This document shows, piece after piece, positions 22,582 through 34,400 of a stretch of 64,000 nucleotides of DNA; positions within the stretch are counted from its first letter, which is position 1; each line of letters begins with the position of its first letter. The translations under genes were made by a program, and so were the position numbers. Below the pieces are notes generated by a model. The model did no database searches. It was not told where the DNA came from and saw only the letters and a list, made by a program, of their open reading frames with translations. The stretch comes from Sinonovacula constricta (taxonomy: Eukaryota > Mollusca > Bivalvia > Cardiida > Solecurtidae). The DNA is taken from NCBI GenBank assembly GCA_007844125.1, contig CM017567.1, forward strand, positions 35,933,885 through 35,997,884, written 5' to 3'.

Positions 22582-24153
22582 CTCAGCCAAAAAAGAACCT
22601 TACAGTGTATGTTTTTTTCTTTTTTTTCAGTAACCAGATATCCGAATCTGGAAATGATTGTGGACATGTTAAAGACATGCATATCCAACACAGATAGCAT
22701 TTTGTTTTTATTGGTTATGTTTTAAATTTGTTTAAATACTGTTTTTTCATTCATAGGGGTCAAAATTAAATTTATCAGTTTTTAATTGGTGACATTGAAA
22801 CATTTTATGACGGATGCCGACCATTTCATTTGCATTTGAATCATGTTTGAGTATTCTGTTTTTGAAATCAATATCTGTTATGTCCACCGTTTGCTCTAAT
22901 CGGTGTATCTACCCGTCGACGCATCGAATTGACGTAACGTTGTACGAGCCTATTGGGAAGGTTGTCCCATTAAATGATCAAGGCATTTGTCAACTGCTGG
23001 ATATTTTGTGGAGCATGTATACTGCGAACGTTTCTGCCAAGCACGTCCCAGATATGCTCAATCGGATTCATATCTGGAGACATTGCTGGCCATTGCATGA
23101 CGTTGACGTTGGATGCTGCCAAGTGAGCGCGTGTAATTCTTGCAGTGTGAGGACGGGCATTGTCATGTTGAAAAACAGCTGGAGCATTTCTCCTCAAGAA
23201 AGGAATAGCTTCTGCGTTTAGGACATTGTTGATGTATCTCTGGGCGTTTAAGTTGCCACGCAGAACAATAAGCCTGGTTTTCTATCCCCCCCCCCCCCCC
23301 CCATTATCCCGCCCCAAACCATAACACCCCCGCCGCCAAAACGGTCATGTTGTCTTACACAGACTGGAGCGAACCGTTCACCCTTACGACGATAAACGCG
23401 TACACGGCCGTCGGCATGGCTTAGATTAAACCGTGACTCGTCCGAAAACAAGACAGTGTTCCAGTCACGTCGACGCCAGTTGCGGTGCGCACGTGCCCAT
23501 CCAAGGCGGGCGCGGCGATGGTGTAACGTAAGTATACCACCAGTATATGGACGTCGCGCCTTTGTGTGCGCAACCGATTGCGAATTGTCTGAGCACAGAC
23601 GTTAAACGCCGGTGCCGTCAACGTCGCGGGTGTGAACCTGTTACGTAAGTGCAATAGGACAATGGCGCGATCGTCCCTTTGGCTAGTTGCTCTTGGTCTA
23701 CCCGACCTTGGACGATCGTGAACATCACCTGTATGCCTAAAACGCCTAACAAGATCATGAATTGTGGTACGGCTGCAATTAAACGTCCTACTAACGTCAA
23801 CAACGGAAACTCCACCCTGGATCATTCCAATAGCCCGATTTCTCTCGGCCTCTGACAATCGCGGCATTCTAAAACCTGTCAATTTGAGATGTGAATTTAT
23901 CTGTGCGCTTACTGAAGACATGTACAGTGTTTTGTAACAATGACTATCGGTTACCATACCGCGTGCACGAGATTCACGTGCAAAAACTGAATTTTTACGC
24001 TCGCTTGAATACCACTGATACCATGAGTGCAATATGGTTAACGCGTAGAGTGAATCGATAGTAAAATGTTCTGACACATACATGTTTTGATTTAAATAAG
24101 ATATATTGAAAATATCTTAATATTAAAAGTGTAAGGTTTCTTTTTTGGCTGAG
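22582..24153 (-). mobile_element. Tc1-like DNA transposon, 1572 bp, full length but dead
   Basis: The terminal inverted repeats CTCAGCCAAAAAAGAACCTT and CTCAGCCAAAAAAGAAACCT are both bounded by TA (22580-22581 and 24154-24155), as for Tc1/mariner elements. Inside is one transposase in minus orientation. The right end is followed at once by an AT array. It is inserted in the block between the two gene copies. Confidence 0.92.
22896..23867 (-). pseudogene. Tc1-type DD34E transposase, frameshifted
   Basis: Starts MPRLSEAERNRAIGMIQGGV (23867), with a paired-like helix-turn-helix (SRTFNCSRTTIHDLVRRFRH) and the GRPRATSQR hook. The catalytic parts lie in other frames: FSDESRF (first D), QHDNARPHTAR (second D) and PDMNPIEHIWD (E, 34 residues on), and the end is RQFDASTGRYTD followed by a stop at 22896. 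Shifts occur near 23540 and at a G run (a run of C at 23287-23302 on the plus strand) that replaces the segment after VMVWGGI. No functional enzyme can be made. Confidence 0.9.
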
Positions 24154-24204
24154 TATATATATAACTTTGTATAACTACTATATAACTATATATAACTACC
24201 TATA

Positions 24205-24229
24205 ATAACTATAACTATAACTATAACTA

Positions 24230-24325
<96 letters not shown>
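24205..24325. repeat. (AT)n microsatellite
   Basis: About 90 bp of pure AT from 24236, preceded by ACTATA-type repeats at 24175-24235. It lies next to the Tc1 right end. Confidence 0.95.
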
Positions 24326-24326
<1 letters not shown>

Positions 24327-24329
24327 CGA

Positions 24330-26023
24330 GTATGCAGTATTATTATATTATATGTAAAGTTGTTCTTTGTATTAAAATGTTGGTTATGGACTTGATCTGA
24401 TGTTAACGGTCTCCAGAGATCGAATCCCGTCGCAGTCAAAAAATTTCTGTGTTTTTGTTTGTATTTTTTTAATAAATATAACAAACGAAACATTTAAATA
24501 GACAAAAAATATTGATCAATAACAAATGTTAATTATTTTTATTAATGATTAGGATCATTGATAGACGCGCTGGAGGGCGACTGAAATTTTAGTCTGGTTC
24601 CCAGCTTCTATTGTAAACATAATAGAAGTCTGGCATTGACGAAACAATGGCCGACGCAATGATAGCTGTAAGTTAACCAAATTCTTTCAAAAGTTGTTCA
24701 TCGGGATATTGTTCAATTTTCAATCGATATGTATATATAAAATTCTTAAAGACAAGGTTTCTTTTCGTGGAGCATTTCCGTATGTTTTTTTTTTAAATTT
24801 CAATAAGTTGAGTACTTTTCGGACAAATACGAAGATTGTGATATTTCGGATATGTGATCATAAGTTCTCTTGTAAAATGATTATAAAATGATTTTGTTTT
24901 GCATTGTGATCAATACGAATGTGTTTTAGTTATGTTTATTAAGAAAGTATTACATTGCCATGTCTATGTGTTATAACTGTATGGACACTGATGAATAATT
25001 AACTTGATTTGTCTGAGCCATTCCTATCCACCTCCTCACACCCATTTATGGACATAGAAATGGACATATAATTATAATTCACTAGAAGGTGATTGTTATT
25101 ATTTGTACATAGAATGTACGACAACCACAGGGAGTGATTAACGGGACATACATGTGTATGTATGTGGTACCCCCCACCAATCTAAAGCCATACGATTATA
25201 TATTTGTACCAGTTTTAACTTTTGTGTTTAGACAAAGGGCAGGTAATCCAGACTACTGAAATTTGCGCATGGAGAAAAGTTTGATTTGCGGACTTTCTAA
25301 ACCTGATAAAATACGGGTCCGAATTCTGTAAAAGGTGTTCTATTTTAGGTATTTATTTTTTATATTTATTTTTGTGTGTCTGTAATTTTCAAAGTAACTT
25401 TGAAAATAAACAATAAGATACTGAGGAAGAAAGAACATACTACGTTCGAGAAAAATACTGTCTGAACAATACTTATTTGTGTAATATGAAGCTGAGCCTG
25501 CACATGTGCACTCTCTGCTTGTACACTTTAGTTTTATAGTTAATTATAATAAAAAAAATGCAACTTTTTTTCTACATGTTACATATGAAAACCTATTTAA
25601 TGGTGTCAGATTTTGAGTTTTATTTTGTTTTAAACCATTCTATGGCCTAAGGAATATAATTTATACATGCTTTTTCTCGGGATTTATAGTATACTGAGAA
25701 CTTCAAATAAAAACCATAACATTTCAAATGTCTTACTTGCTCACTTATTGCTTTAATCTATTAACCTCTTCCACTTTTTGCGTCGCCTTTGATGCTTTGC
25801 AAACTTTTGTTAGCATGTTTTTGTAAACATTAGCGTAATTATTTTGTGATTTGCGTTATTATTTTCTTGTTGTTGTAGGAAAAAATACGATATCATAGGG
25901 TTAGTTATTTTTATCAGTTTACGTTACTACTTCTTCTATTATTTATCTATTTTTATTATAACTATTATTATTAGTAGTAATTATTATTATTACTATCATT
26001 ATTTTTAATTATTATTATTATTG

Positions 26024-26084
<61 letters not shown>

Positions 26085-26600
26085 CATCAGTTGGTGTTTG
26101 TGTAGCAGTAGTAGTTATTGTTGTTGTTATATTACGTATTTTACAAAGAAAAAAAAATATACATAAGGAACATTTATTCAAAAGTAATAATTCAAATATC
26201 ATATTATTTACAGTTAAAAAAATATAATAAAAAGTGAGCAGTCCTTCATTCTTCATTCTCATTTAGGAGTCGACCGCCGCTTCATCTGGAGCCACTTTCA
26301 ACAGGGCTGGGCGGTAGATGCATGACACCTTCTTCAATAGGCCGGTCGCAGACAAGCCATTTGTCCTGAAACTAAAATTGATAATAGACGTAGATAGGGT
26401 TGTCGCCACATAATTATTCAATGATTCACTGATTGTATCACTTAAGTTGCTATGAATATTTTAGTTTAATACAACTGCTATATAGTTTGATACTATCCCT
26501 ATCCCATGCGGCAAAGATCTGACCCTGCATTCGTCTGTATGCGTGCCCTGCAGACTCCGAAGTGCCATCTCACAGACCAACTGTCGTTTCATTTTAAAGG
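24330..26600. other. Intergenic block, no gene seen
   Basis: AT-rich. A small ATG-GCCGACGCAATGATAGCT stretch followed by GTAAGT (24647-24675, plus) looks like a first exon but has no partner. A short palindrome TTCTATTGTAAACATAATAGAA is at about 24607. An ATT-type microsatellite lies at 25975-26085. Confidence 0.45.
26021..26087. repeat. (ATT)n microsatellite
   Basis: About 20 ATT triplets with imperfect ATT/TTA flanks from 25960. The poly-Leu and poly-Asn frames over it are artefacts. Confidence 0.95.
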
Positions 26601-26639
26601 TAGTATTCATGTTAAATACTAAAAACACAAAATACGTTG

Positions 26640-28115
26640 TGGATTCACTGTAACAGTAGCTCTCGTCTTTTTGTCTATCGCTGGTGCATGCACATGTTCT
26701 TTCGAGTTAGGATAAAACTTTCCATCCTTCTCTGTTACCCCCGCATTGCATGTTAGGGCTTTCGACCTCACAGAACATCTCCATGTCGTGGAGCGTGGTC
26801 ATATTTGCTAAAGAAAGTAAAAACATAATTTTGAATATAACAATTTTGAATAAAGAAAAAAAAATTTGTTTAGTTTTTTCTAATCGAAACAGTACCGCTT
26901 TCCTTTCTTAACACTGTGGACATTTCCAAGGTGGTAACTGTTGGGTTTTCTTTTTTTTTGTCAAACAGCTAATTACAGATTTGTTCTTACTTTTATATTA
27001 GGCTTCCATGTGAATACCTTTGTCCTTTGCCGATTCAAATTTTGGTATATGTTGCATATAGTCCTTTGTCATAGGACTTTGTCATATACTCTTATTTAAA
27101 ATTAAATTTACCTTGATAACATACGAGTACCTGTGTGAATCAACCAGTATGTCCCGACCCTGCTGTGACCCCTTCGCAATTAGCTCAAAGGTAAGCGGCA
27201 TGTCCTCTATTGATACAGCAGTAACAGGAACTTCCGCGATAGACCTGCAAATACCTATAGATAATATAACCACTAATTTAAACATTTTACCGCATTTATG
27301 TACATAACTTTAGCAATTCAACACAGAAATACTCAATTACCTTTCATTCACTTGTACAGGCTCATTGTAGGGTATGTCCATGACTACCGACTGGTCAGCG
27401 TCCATCCTGTTGGACGACAACATATCTTCCTCATCAGGCAGTAACTCTTCATTCTGCAATGGAAGATCATACTAGTCAAAACCTTTATGTGATTATACAT
27501 TTTCATGGATAGCTAAAATCTTGTTAACATTATTAAAAAGCCAACCGAACACATTATTTGTTACTAAAATTGATGCCGACTTTTTGTTGAGCATAATTTA
27601 TTAAATGATCTTTATCCAAATTACGTATTTCACTTGTATGAATTGGTTACTACTTACGTCCTGAGGTAATCCACTACAGGCACCACACGTGAACTGTATA
27701 TCTGCACCCGTCCAAACAGCTCTTCTATAATGCTGTCAGGTTATCCCTGTGAAATGTAACCAAATTGCATACAAGACTATTCAGTAATACTATGGCATAT
27801 AATTCTCTCTCCTAAAATATTAATAAGAATTATATAGAGGATAAGTTTTAGACACACATACACTAAGTTTTACACTATTAATCTTCATTAATTTGAACAC
27901 CCATTCACTGTCGGTGTCGGTAATCAAGTGGCATTGCATACATTAGTCTATCTATTAATATTGATAATAGCTTTTTATCAGGTTTTGAAGTATTTTCCGG
28001 AGTCACACGCCCTGTTTTGCCATCCCTCACAACGATCACTAGAGACAGCTTCATCAGTCTCCCCAACTGGCTGTAAACAGTGTACGCAAGCCTCGCTCAT
28101 GATTTGTTGTACCAT
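26640..28115 (-). pseudogene. Decayed PHD-like / FLYWCH zinc-finger gene
   Basis: Minus-strand exons: 28115-about 28010, 27746-27658, 27453-27341, 27244-27112, and 26807 to about 26640. Exon 1 has ACVHCLQPVGETDEAVSSDR then CEGWQNRACDSG, a worn C..C...C..C.W.H..C finger. Exon 2 gives QHYRRAVWTGADIQFTCGAC. Exon 4 gives GRDILVDSHRYSYVIK. Exon 5 gives TTWRCSVRSKALTCNAGVTE and DGKFYPNSKEHVHAP, completing a FLYWCH finger (W.C, C, H.H). Junctions between exons 3, 4 and 5 agree in phase. Two in-frame TGA codons (27738-27736 and 26801-26799) stand where CGA would fit, and the exon 1 donor is lost. FLYWCH fingers accompany MULE-type transposases in some animals; I saw no transposase core here. Confidence 0.62.
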
Positions 28116-28682
28116 TTTTCATCCATTTATACTTATACCCATTTTAAATACAAACCGCTAAACTTTTAAATTTGTCGTTCTTTGTATTATTGTTTGGTTA
28201 AACAAACTGCAACAATCTCATTTGATTAACACATTAGCAATTTTAATTACTGATGCAAGTTTGGCAATTACAAAGAATAAGTTGGCAGTGGTTTGATTAT
28301 GGGTGTTAAAACCATAATTAGTGCACCAAACAACATCACAAAAACACTCTAGTAATTAAGTAATTACGCGTGCGCAATCATAGACTTGTTTGATATCTTT
28401 AAAGGTCATATCAGACTTAAAACACACAAAAAATATGCCAACAGTTAACAATGGCAATAAAATAAAAACATTACAAAAACAATATTCAATCTTTTTATTA
28501 CGATACAATTAATCATTTATTAGACAAACAAAACAGCATAAAATACAACATGAAATTAAAATGACCTCATACAAATATATATACTTATTAACATTTTTAA
28601 TGATCATAAAAATATAAGAAAAGAATTAAATAAATCAAAATCAAAGCATAAATATTTGTTCAGTATAAGGCTATATATAAAA

Positions 28683-28806
28683 TGTGGACGGTTTGACCGC
28701 TTTCCGAGGGCAGTGTGGCCGGATTGACTTTTTTGTGGTCAGATTGACTTATTTTGTGGCTGGATTGACTTGTGGCTAGATTTGTTTGCGGCTGGATTGA
28801 CTTGCA
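28683..28806 (-). repeat. Right inverted repeat, partner of 21787-21885
   Basis: The reverse strand runs AAGTCAATCCAGCCGCAAAC ... AAGTCAATCCGGCCACAC, TGCCCTCGGAAAGCGGTCAA, ACCGTCCACAT. It has one extra block relative to the left end. A further copy at 29892-30014 comes from the local tandem duplication. Confidence 0.7.
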
Positions 28807-29547
28807 CCCCATATACACCACACATACTTAATGACGTCACACTACTATAACTAACTAGTGTGTTACCAAAAATAATGGATGAGTGTTACCTCATGCTCGC
28901 GTGGTAGGTTACGTGATAAATCTATTAAACAAGTGTTTGTTTTAGTAGGTGTTGAAATTATAAATCAAATTTGTCATTTTACATAATGTTTACAACTGAC
29001 CTAAACTTAACAATGCAGCAATTGTTCTTTATATTTAATACAAAGATTATTGCTAGATTAAATTCTTATTATTTTCACCATCTCAGAGCTATACAAAGAT
29101 TATTGCTGGATTAAATTCTAATTATTTTCATTATCTGAGAGCTCTTTTGACTCTTGTACATCCTGACTACACACTTGATGTAGGAGGATTATGTTATTAA
29201 TACATACTTTATATATGTTAAAAATTCTAACAAGACCTTGTCATATTTCTTACTTCCAGATATCATTTAAGGGGAAATTCCTCACTGCAAGACCAGTTAC
29301 AAAAAATGATTTACCCTGAATGGATTTTCAACTAACAAAGCGAGAAGCTAAGCATTTCTAAGTAGAAAGTTGTTTGTACACAATTCAGCATGTGCACATG
29401 CTGTGGAGAGATGCATTTTCCACACTACATAGTCAATCAGCATACTGCTTATAACTGACATATATACTGTTTTGCCATAATTTTGTCAACTAGAGAGCAT
29501 AAACATTTTCAGGCACTTCAAATGCTCTCCAGCTGAGCTGTGAATTA

Positions 29548-29805
29548 TGTGTCCTGAATTATGTGTCCTGAATTATGTGTCCTGAATTATATGTCCTGAA
29601 TTATGTGTCCTGAATTATATGTCCTGAATAATGTGTCCTGTATTATGTGTCCTGAATTATGTGTGAATTATATGTCCTGAATTATGTGTCCTGTATTATG
29701 CGTCCTGAATTATGTGTTCGTCTTGAATTATGTGTCCTGAATTATGTGTCCTGAATTATGTGTCCTGAATTATGTGTCCTGAATTATGTGTGAATTATAT
29801 GTCCT
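29548..29805. repeat. 14-bp minisatellite (CTGAATTATGTGTC), unit 1
   Basis: About 18 units with variants CTGAATTATATGTC and CTGTATTATGTGTC, and some partial units. Confidence 0.92.
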
Positions 29806-29891
29806 TTCTAATGATCATAAAAATATAAGAAAAGAATTAAATAAATCAAAATCAAAGCATAGATATTTGTTCAGTATAAGGCTATATATAA

Positions 29892-30014
29892 AATGTGGCC
29901 GGTTTGGCCGCTTTCCGAGGGCAGTGTGGCCGGATTGACTTTTTTGTGGTCAGATTGACTTATTTTGTGGCTGGATTGACTTGTGGCTAGATTTGTTTGC
30001 GGCTGGATTGACTT
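29892..30014 (-). repeat. Duplicate of the right inverted repeat
   Basis: Near-identical to 28683-28806 because both lie in the local tandem duplication. It lies in the region downstream of the gene B stop codon, so may be within the 3' untranslated region. Confidence 0.65.
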
Positions 30015-30363
30015 GCACCCCATATACACCACACATACTTAATGACGTCACACTACTATAACTAACTAGTGTGTTACCAAAAATAATGGATGAGTGTTAC
30101 CTCATGCTCGCGTGGTAGGTTACGTGATAAATCTATTAAACAAGTGTTTGTTTTAGTAGGTGTTGAAATTATAAATCAAATTTGTCATTTTACATAATGT
30201 TTACAACTGACCTAAACTTAACAATGCAGCATTTGTTCTTTATATTTAATACAAAGATTATTGCTAGATTAAATTCTTATTTTTTTCACCATCTCAGAGC
30301 TATACAAAGATTATTGCATGATTAAATTCTAATTATTTTCATCATCTGAGAGCTCTCTTTTGA

Positions 30364-31424
30364 TTATTGTACATCCTGATATTCAGCGGTTTCATCAAAA
30401 TTCATCACGTTATCCTCTACATGCTCTAAATCTTTTAAATTCTTTTCTTCTGGTTCATTTAGCTGGTTGCCTCTTACTCCTCCTTCTATATTTATCGAAC
30501 CTCCTACGTCTGTTCTTTCATTTTCTGTGGTATCAGAATCTATCAAGGGTACAGAATCATGTTCTGGTATAGACAAATTGTTACTGAAGCATCTAAGTGA
30601 TGAAGGGACAACACCTGGCCTATTGAAGGTTTCTGGTCTCTGGCTAGACAAGCTACTTTCTGGCTCAAGGCTGCTTCCGGAGCCATCAGACATCGAGTTT
30701 ATGATGTTTGGCAACAAGTCTGTCATGGATCTGTTAGCACCTTGCTCGTTCTGACTTTCCATATCTGCCATTCGAGCATCAACATCATCTTTATCATCTG
30801 GTCTAACTGCATCATCACTACTTGACCGTCTGCTCGCGAGAGACTGCTGTTCTACAAGACATTGACTGTTATCAGTCATACTGTTTTTGTTAATGCCAGT
30901 AGGTTCATTAAGGGAACGTAAATGATGTGAATCCTCTATTGATTGAGGTCCGTTATCCACAAGCTCTGTAACATCACCTTGGTCCTGGTTCTTATCAATG
31001 AAGCTCAGGGGATTATCAGAATCCTTGTCATGTTGGTGGACTCTATCATTGATGAGCTCTCTCAACTCTTGTTCAGGTTTGATTGTTTTATCACATCTAT
31101 AGCTGGCAGTGGCAAAGCCAGATGTGTCAGAGCTTGTATTTAAAATACCTCTGACATTATCAGAAGACCCTGAATCTCCACAGGTTGTTTGGTTCATGGA
31201 TTTATTTTCAGAAGTGGTTTTGTAGCAGCATAGATTCTCATTTAGACTGTCAGCTACAGCTCTGGGTCCCAGTTGAGTAGGTGTACAGGCTGGGGCTGAT
31301 GTTGATCTTGTCATCACAAACTTGCCACCAGCCATGTTGACAACAATACTGTCAAGTTTGTAAGCTGACTCGAGCTGTTCTGGCTGTATCATCGGCTCCT
31401 GATTGTTGGATAGCTTTGAGTTAC
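30364..31424 (-). CDS. Terminal exon of gene B (low-complexity acidic tail)
   Basis: This is the longest real open frame in the window: 352 codons and a stop, entered through a good acceptor (TTTCCACAG) in the phase left by exon 10. The protein is hydrophilic, with many Ser, Asp, Asn, Glu and Gln, and no membrane segments or cysteine motif. It looks like a disordered tail. The matching exon of gene A would lie left of the window. A second, empty version of its flanks lies at 28597-29810, where the exon has been deleted. Confidence 0.75.
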
Positions 31425-34400
31425 CTGTGGAAATTTGTTTTAAAAATGTGTAGTTAGTTGTAACAAAAGCAACACAAACATGCTCAACAGTTAATATTAT
31501 ATTCAAATTGTTAATAAGCTTCATCTTTTTAAACTATTGCTATGCTAATAAGAAATATTTCCACTAAGCCATTTGGATTCAGATCTTCTGTCACTGAATA
31601 CCACTGCAGACAGATGTTTCATAAATGGCAAAAAGATGTTACCTTAAACTCTAATCATTCGGATAAATAATGTTCAGTTAGTTCCTTTAAAAGTTTTCTA
31701 TGTTAACCAGGATTTGCACCATTTGTTTATATTTTTTTATTTACATATGTTTCTTTAATAAATAAATGTCACTGAATCATGTTAAGAGATAAATATGACT
31801 ACACACATGATGTAGGAGGATTAGGTTATTAATGCATACTTTATATATGTTAAAAATTCTAACAAGACCTTGTCATATTTCTTACTTCCAGATATTATTT
31901 AAGGGCAAATTCCTCATTGCAAGACCAGTTACAAAAAATGATTAACCCTGAATGGATTTTCAACTAACAAAGCGAGAAGCTAAGCATTTCTAAGTTGAAA
32001 GTTGTTTGTTCACAATTCAGCATGTGCACATGCTGTGGAGAGATGCATTATCCACACTACATAGTCAATCAGCATACTGCTTAAAACCGACATATATACT
32101 GTTTTGCCATGATTTCGTCAACCTAAGAGCTAAACATTTTTAAGGCACTTCAAATGCTCTCCAGCTGAGCTGTGAATTATGTGTCCTGAATTATGTGTCC
32201 TGTATTGTGTGTCCTGAATTATGTGTCCTGAATTATGTGTCCTGAATTATGTGTCCTGTATTGTGTGTCCTGAATTATGTGTCCTGAATTGTGTCCTGAA
32301 TTATGTGTCCTGAATTATGTGTCCTGAATTGTGTCCTGAATAATTTGTCCTGAATTATGTGTCGGTCCTGAATTATGTGTCCTGAATTATGTTTCCTGAA
32401 TTATGTGTCCTGAATTATGTGTTCGTCCTGAAATATGTGTCCTGAATTATGTGTCCTGAATTATGTGTCCTGCTACTAAGCATCTAAACCATTGAAAGTA
32501 CTAAACTTAAACACAATAGCAATAAACAAAAACGATGCTTTGCTTTTAATAACAAGTCAAGTGTCTGAAGAAGAAATGTGTTTTATCATGAATTTGTTAA
32601 TTTTATAATTTCTACATTTCATGTTCACAAATCCTGTATTTAAATGTATACCATTTCAGTCAGCCTACAATGTGTTTTGAAATACATACTAAAAAACTCA
32701 TAGTAGAGGCCACATAGACACAACAAATTATTTATATTATCAGTAATGTAGCACTTCTAAGTTGAGGCTTTGGTTTTCTAAACTGGTATATTTTCAATTT
32801 AACTATTTTTTTTTCATTCTTTTGGTTGCCCATTTTAATCTACATCAAGATAAAATCAATTTCTAAGCAGACTGAGCAAAAATCAAACATATCTACTGTA
32901 TGGGTGTAGTTTAAAAAGCATTCACGATATCATGAGAATTCACGAAACAATGGATAGTTTTATTGTGATGCCATAGGCACTGATAAGACAGGTTAAGGCA
33001 GCCATTTTTGAAGGCAGAAGCTAATGCAGGCCGAAATTTGGAAATTTGTGCTGTATTAAACTCACCACTCTGTTTTTATTTTTTCAGTCTATTTTACTAA
33101 ATTTTTAAACAAATTTACCAGCTATTATGAAGTATTTTAAATATCAAAACTATATTTTGATAGTTTATAAGGTAAAAAATACAACCAAAAAAGTTACATT
33201 TTGTTTAAGGATGAACCAATAATTTGCATTTATTTCTGTTTATTAATTCTTTGTGCATTAATCAATTTTAAAAATATTGCATTTTAAAAGTATGAATTTC
33301 ATGAGCTTTCCAATGGTGTATAGTTTTCAATTTTTGGACCACAGCTGAAGAAATGACAAGAAAATAAAATTTACGCTTCTATACAATTCGTCTGAAAATC
33401 ACTTGAAGTTGCCATCAAAGATAGCTTCCAATATAAGGGATCTTCAATGATGTGAAATCTTAGAAGTGCGTATACACATGATGCTATCTGCAAAAATTTT
33501 TGCTGTGACAAAAATAAACTAAAGGACAATAACAAAAGAAAAAAAATGCAGTTGAAGTTATCTTACTTTTATTTAAAAATAGATTTCATTTTCAATCAGC
33601 TGTGCAAGACATCCCTTTGAAAATTATAGGAATTGTTATCTGCATGAGTTTGCTTATAAAAATAGCAAAGGGCAATAACTCCATAATAAACAAAGCCATC
33701 TGAGTTTTTCACCCTTCATGCACAACTGCATATTAATATCAATCATCCATGCAAGAATGGATAGTTTCTAATAGATAACAAAAGACAAGCACACATGAAT
33801 TTGCTAAAATAAAAATAACAAAATTAAAAAAGGGAAATAAACCTGGAACTTTTTATGCAATATGAGTTATCCCACCTTTATTTACATCAATATCAATCAT
33901 TCATGCTAGTATAGTATCATAATTGAAATTCTGAAAAGTTATAAAGGAGGTCTTTGTTTGCACAAGAAAACTAATGAAGGGGAATAACTCCAGAATGGAC
34001 AATGCCTTCTAAATGATCTCATATTCATATACAACTGCACATTAATATGGGTATAAATCATCCATGCAAATATGAAACAATTGTGGTGTGTAATTTAGGA
34101 GAAGTGAACTGCAAAAGAAACTGCTAACAGATAGATGAACAGACAGACGTACATTCTAACAAATGGATACTATGTGACTGCAGTATTGTATCCACCTAAA
34201 AAAATAGAGCCAAATAACAGCGCAGTGAATAATGACTAAAGAGAAAACCTATTGCTCCCCTAGCCCCCATTGAATCCATTTTCAGCTTGGACTAAAAGAG
34301 AGATGGATGACATGTGCAATACAACAAACTGACTCTTCTCTGTGCTGGACAATTAAAAGAAAAAGATAAATGAGATTTTGAAGAATTACTAAGTAAGATA

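Larger units (their letters stand above)
28597..29810. repeat. Local tandem duplication, unit 1 (terminal exon deleted)
   Basis: 28597-29165 matches 29811-30379 and 29166-29800 matches 31799-32470. The 1419 bases 30380-31798, with the whole terminal exon of gene B, are missing here. The breakpoint shares TGA on both sides. Confidence 0.85.
29811..32475. repeat. Local tandem duplication, unit 2 (terminal exon kept)
   Basis: Begins at the second AATGATCATAAAAATATAAG. Holds the terminal exon of gene B and ends in the 14-bp minisatellite. Unit 1 and unit 2 differ by few bases, so the duplication is recent compared with copy A/B divergence. Confidence 0.85.

Noticed and set aside
24647..24675. 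Possible first exon ATG-GCC-GAC-GCA-ATG-ATA-GCT followed by GTAAGT on the plus strand
   Set aside because: No downstream exon in a consistent phase was seen before the next repeat.
26005..26262. Poly-Asn and poly-Leu open frames
   Set aside because: ATT microsatellite read in two directions.
30467..30754. Plus-strand frames opposite the terminal exon of gene B
   Set aside because: Shadows of the minus-strand exon; they lack splice or start support.
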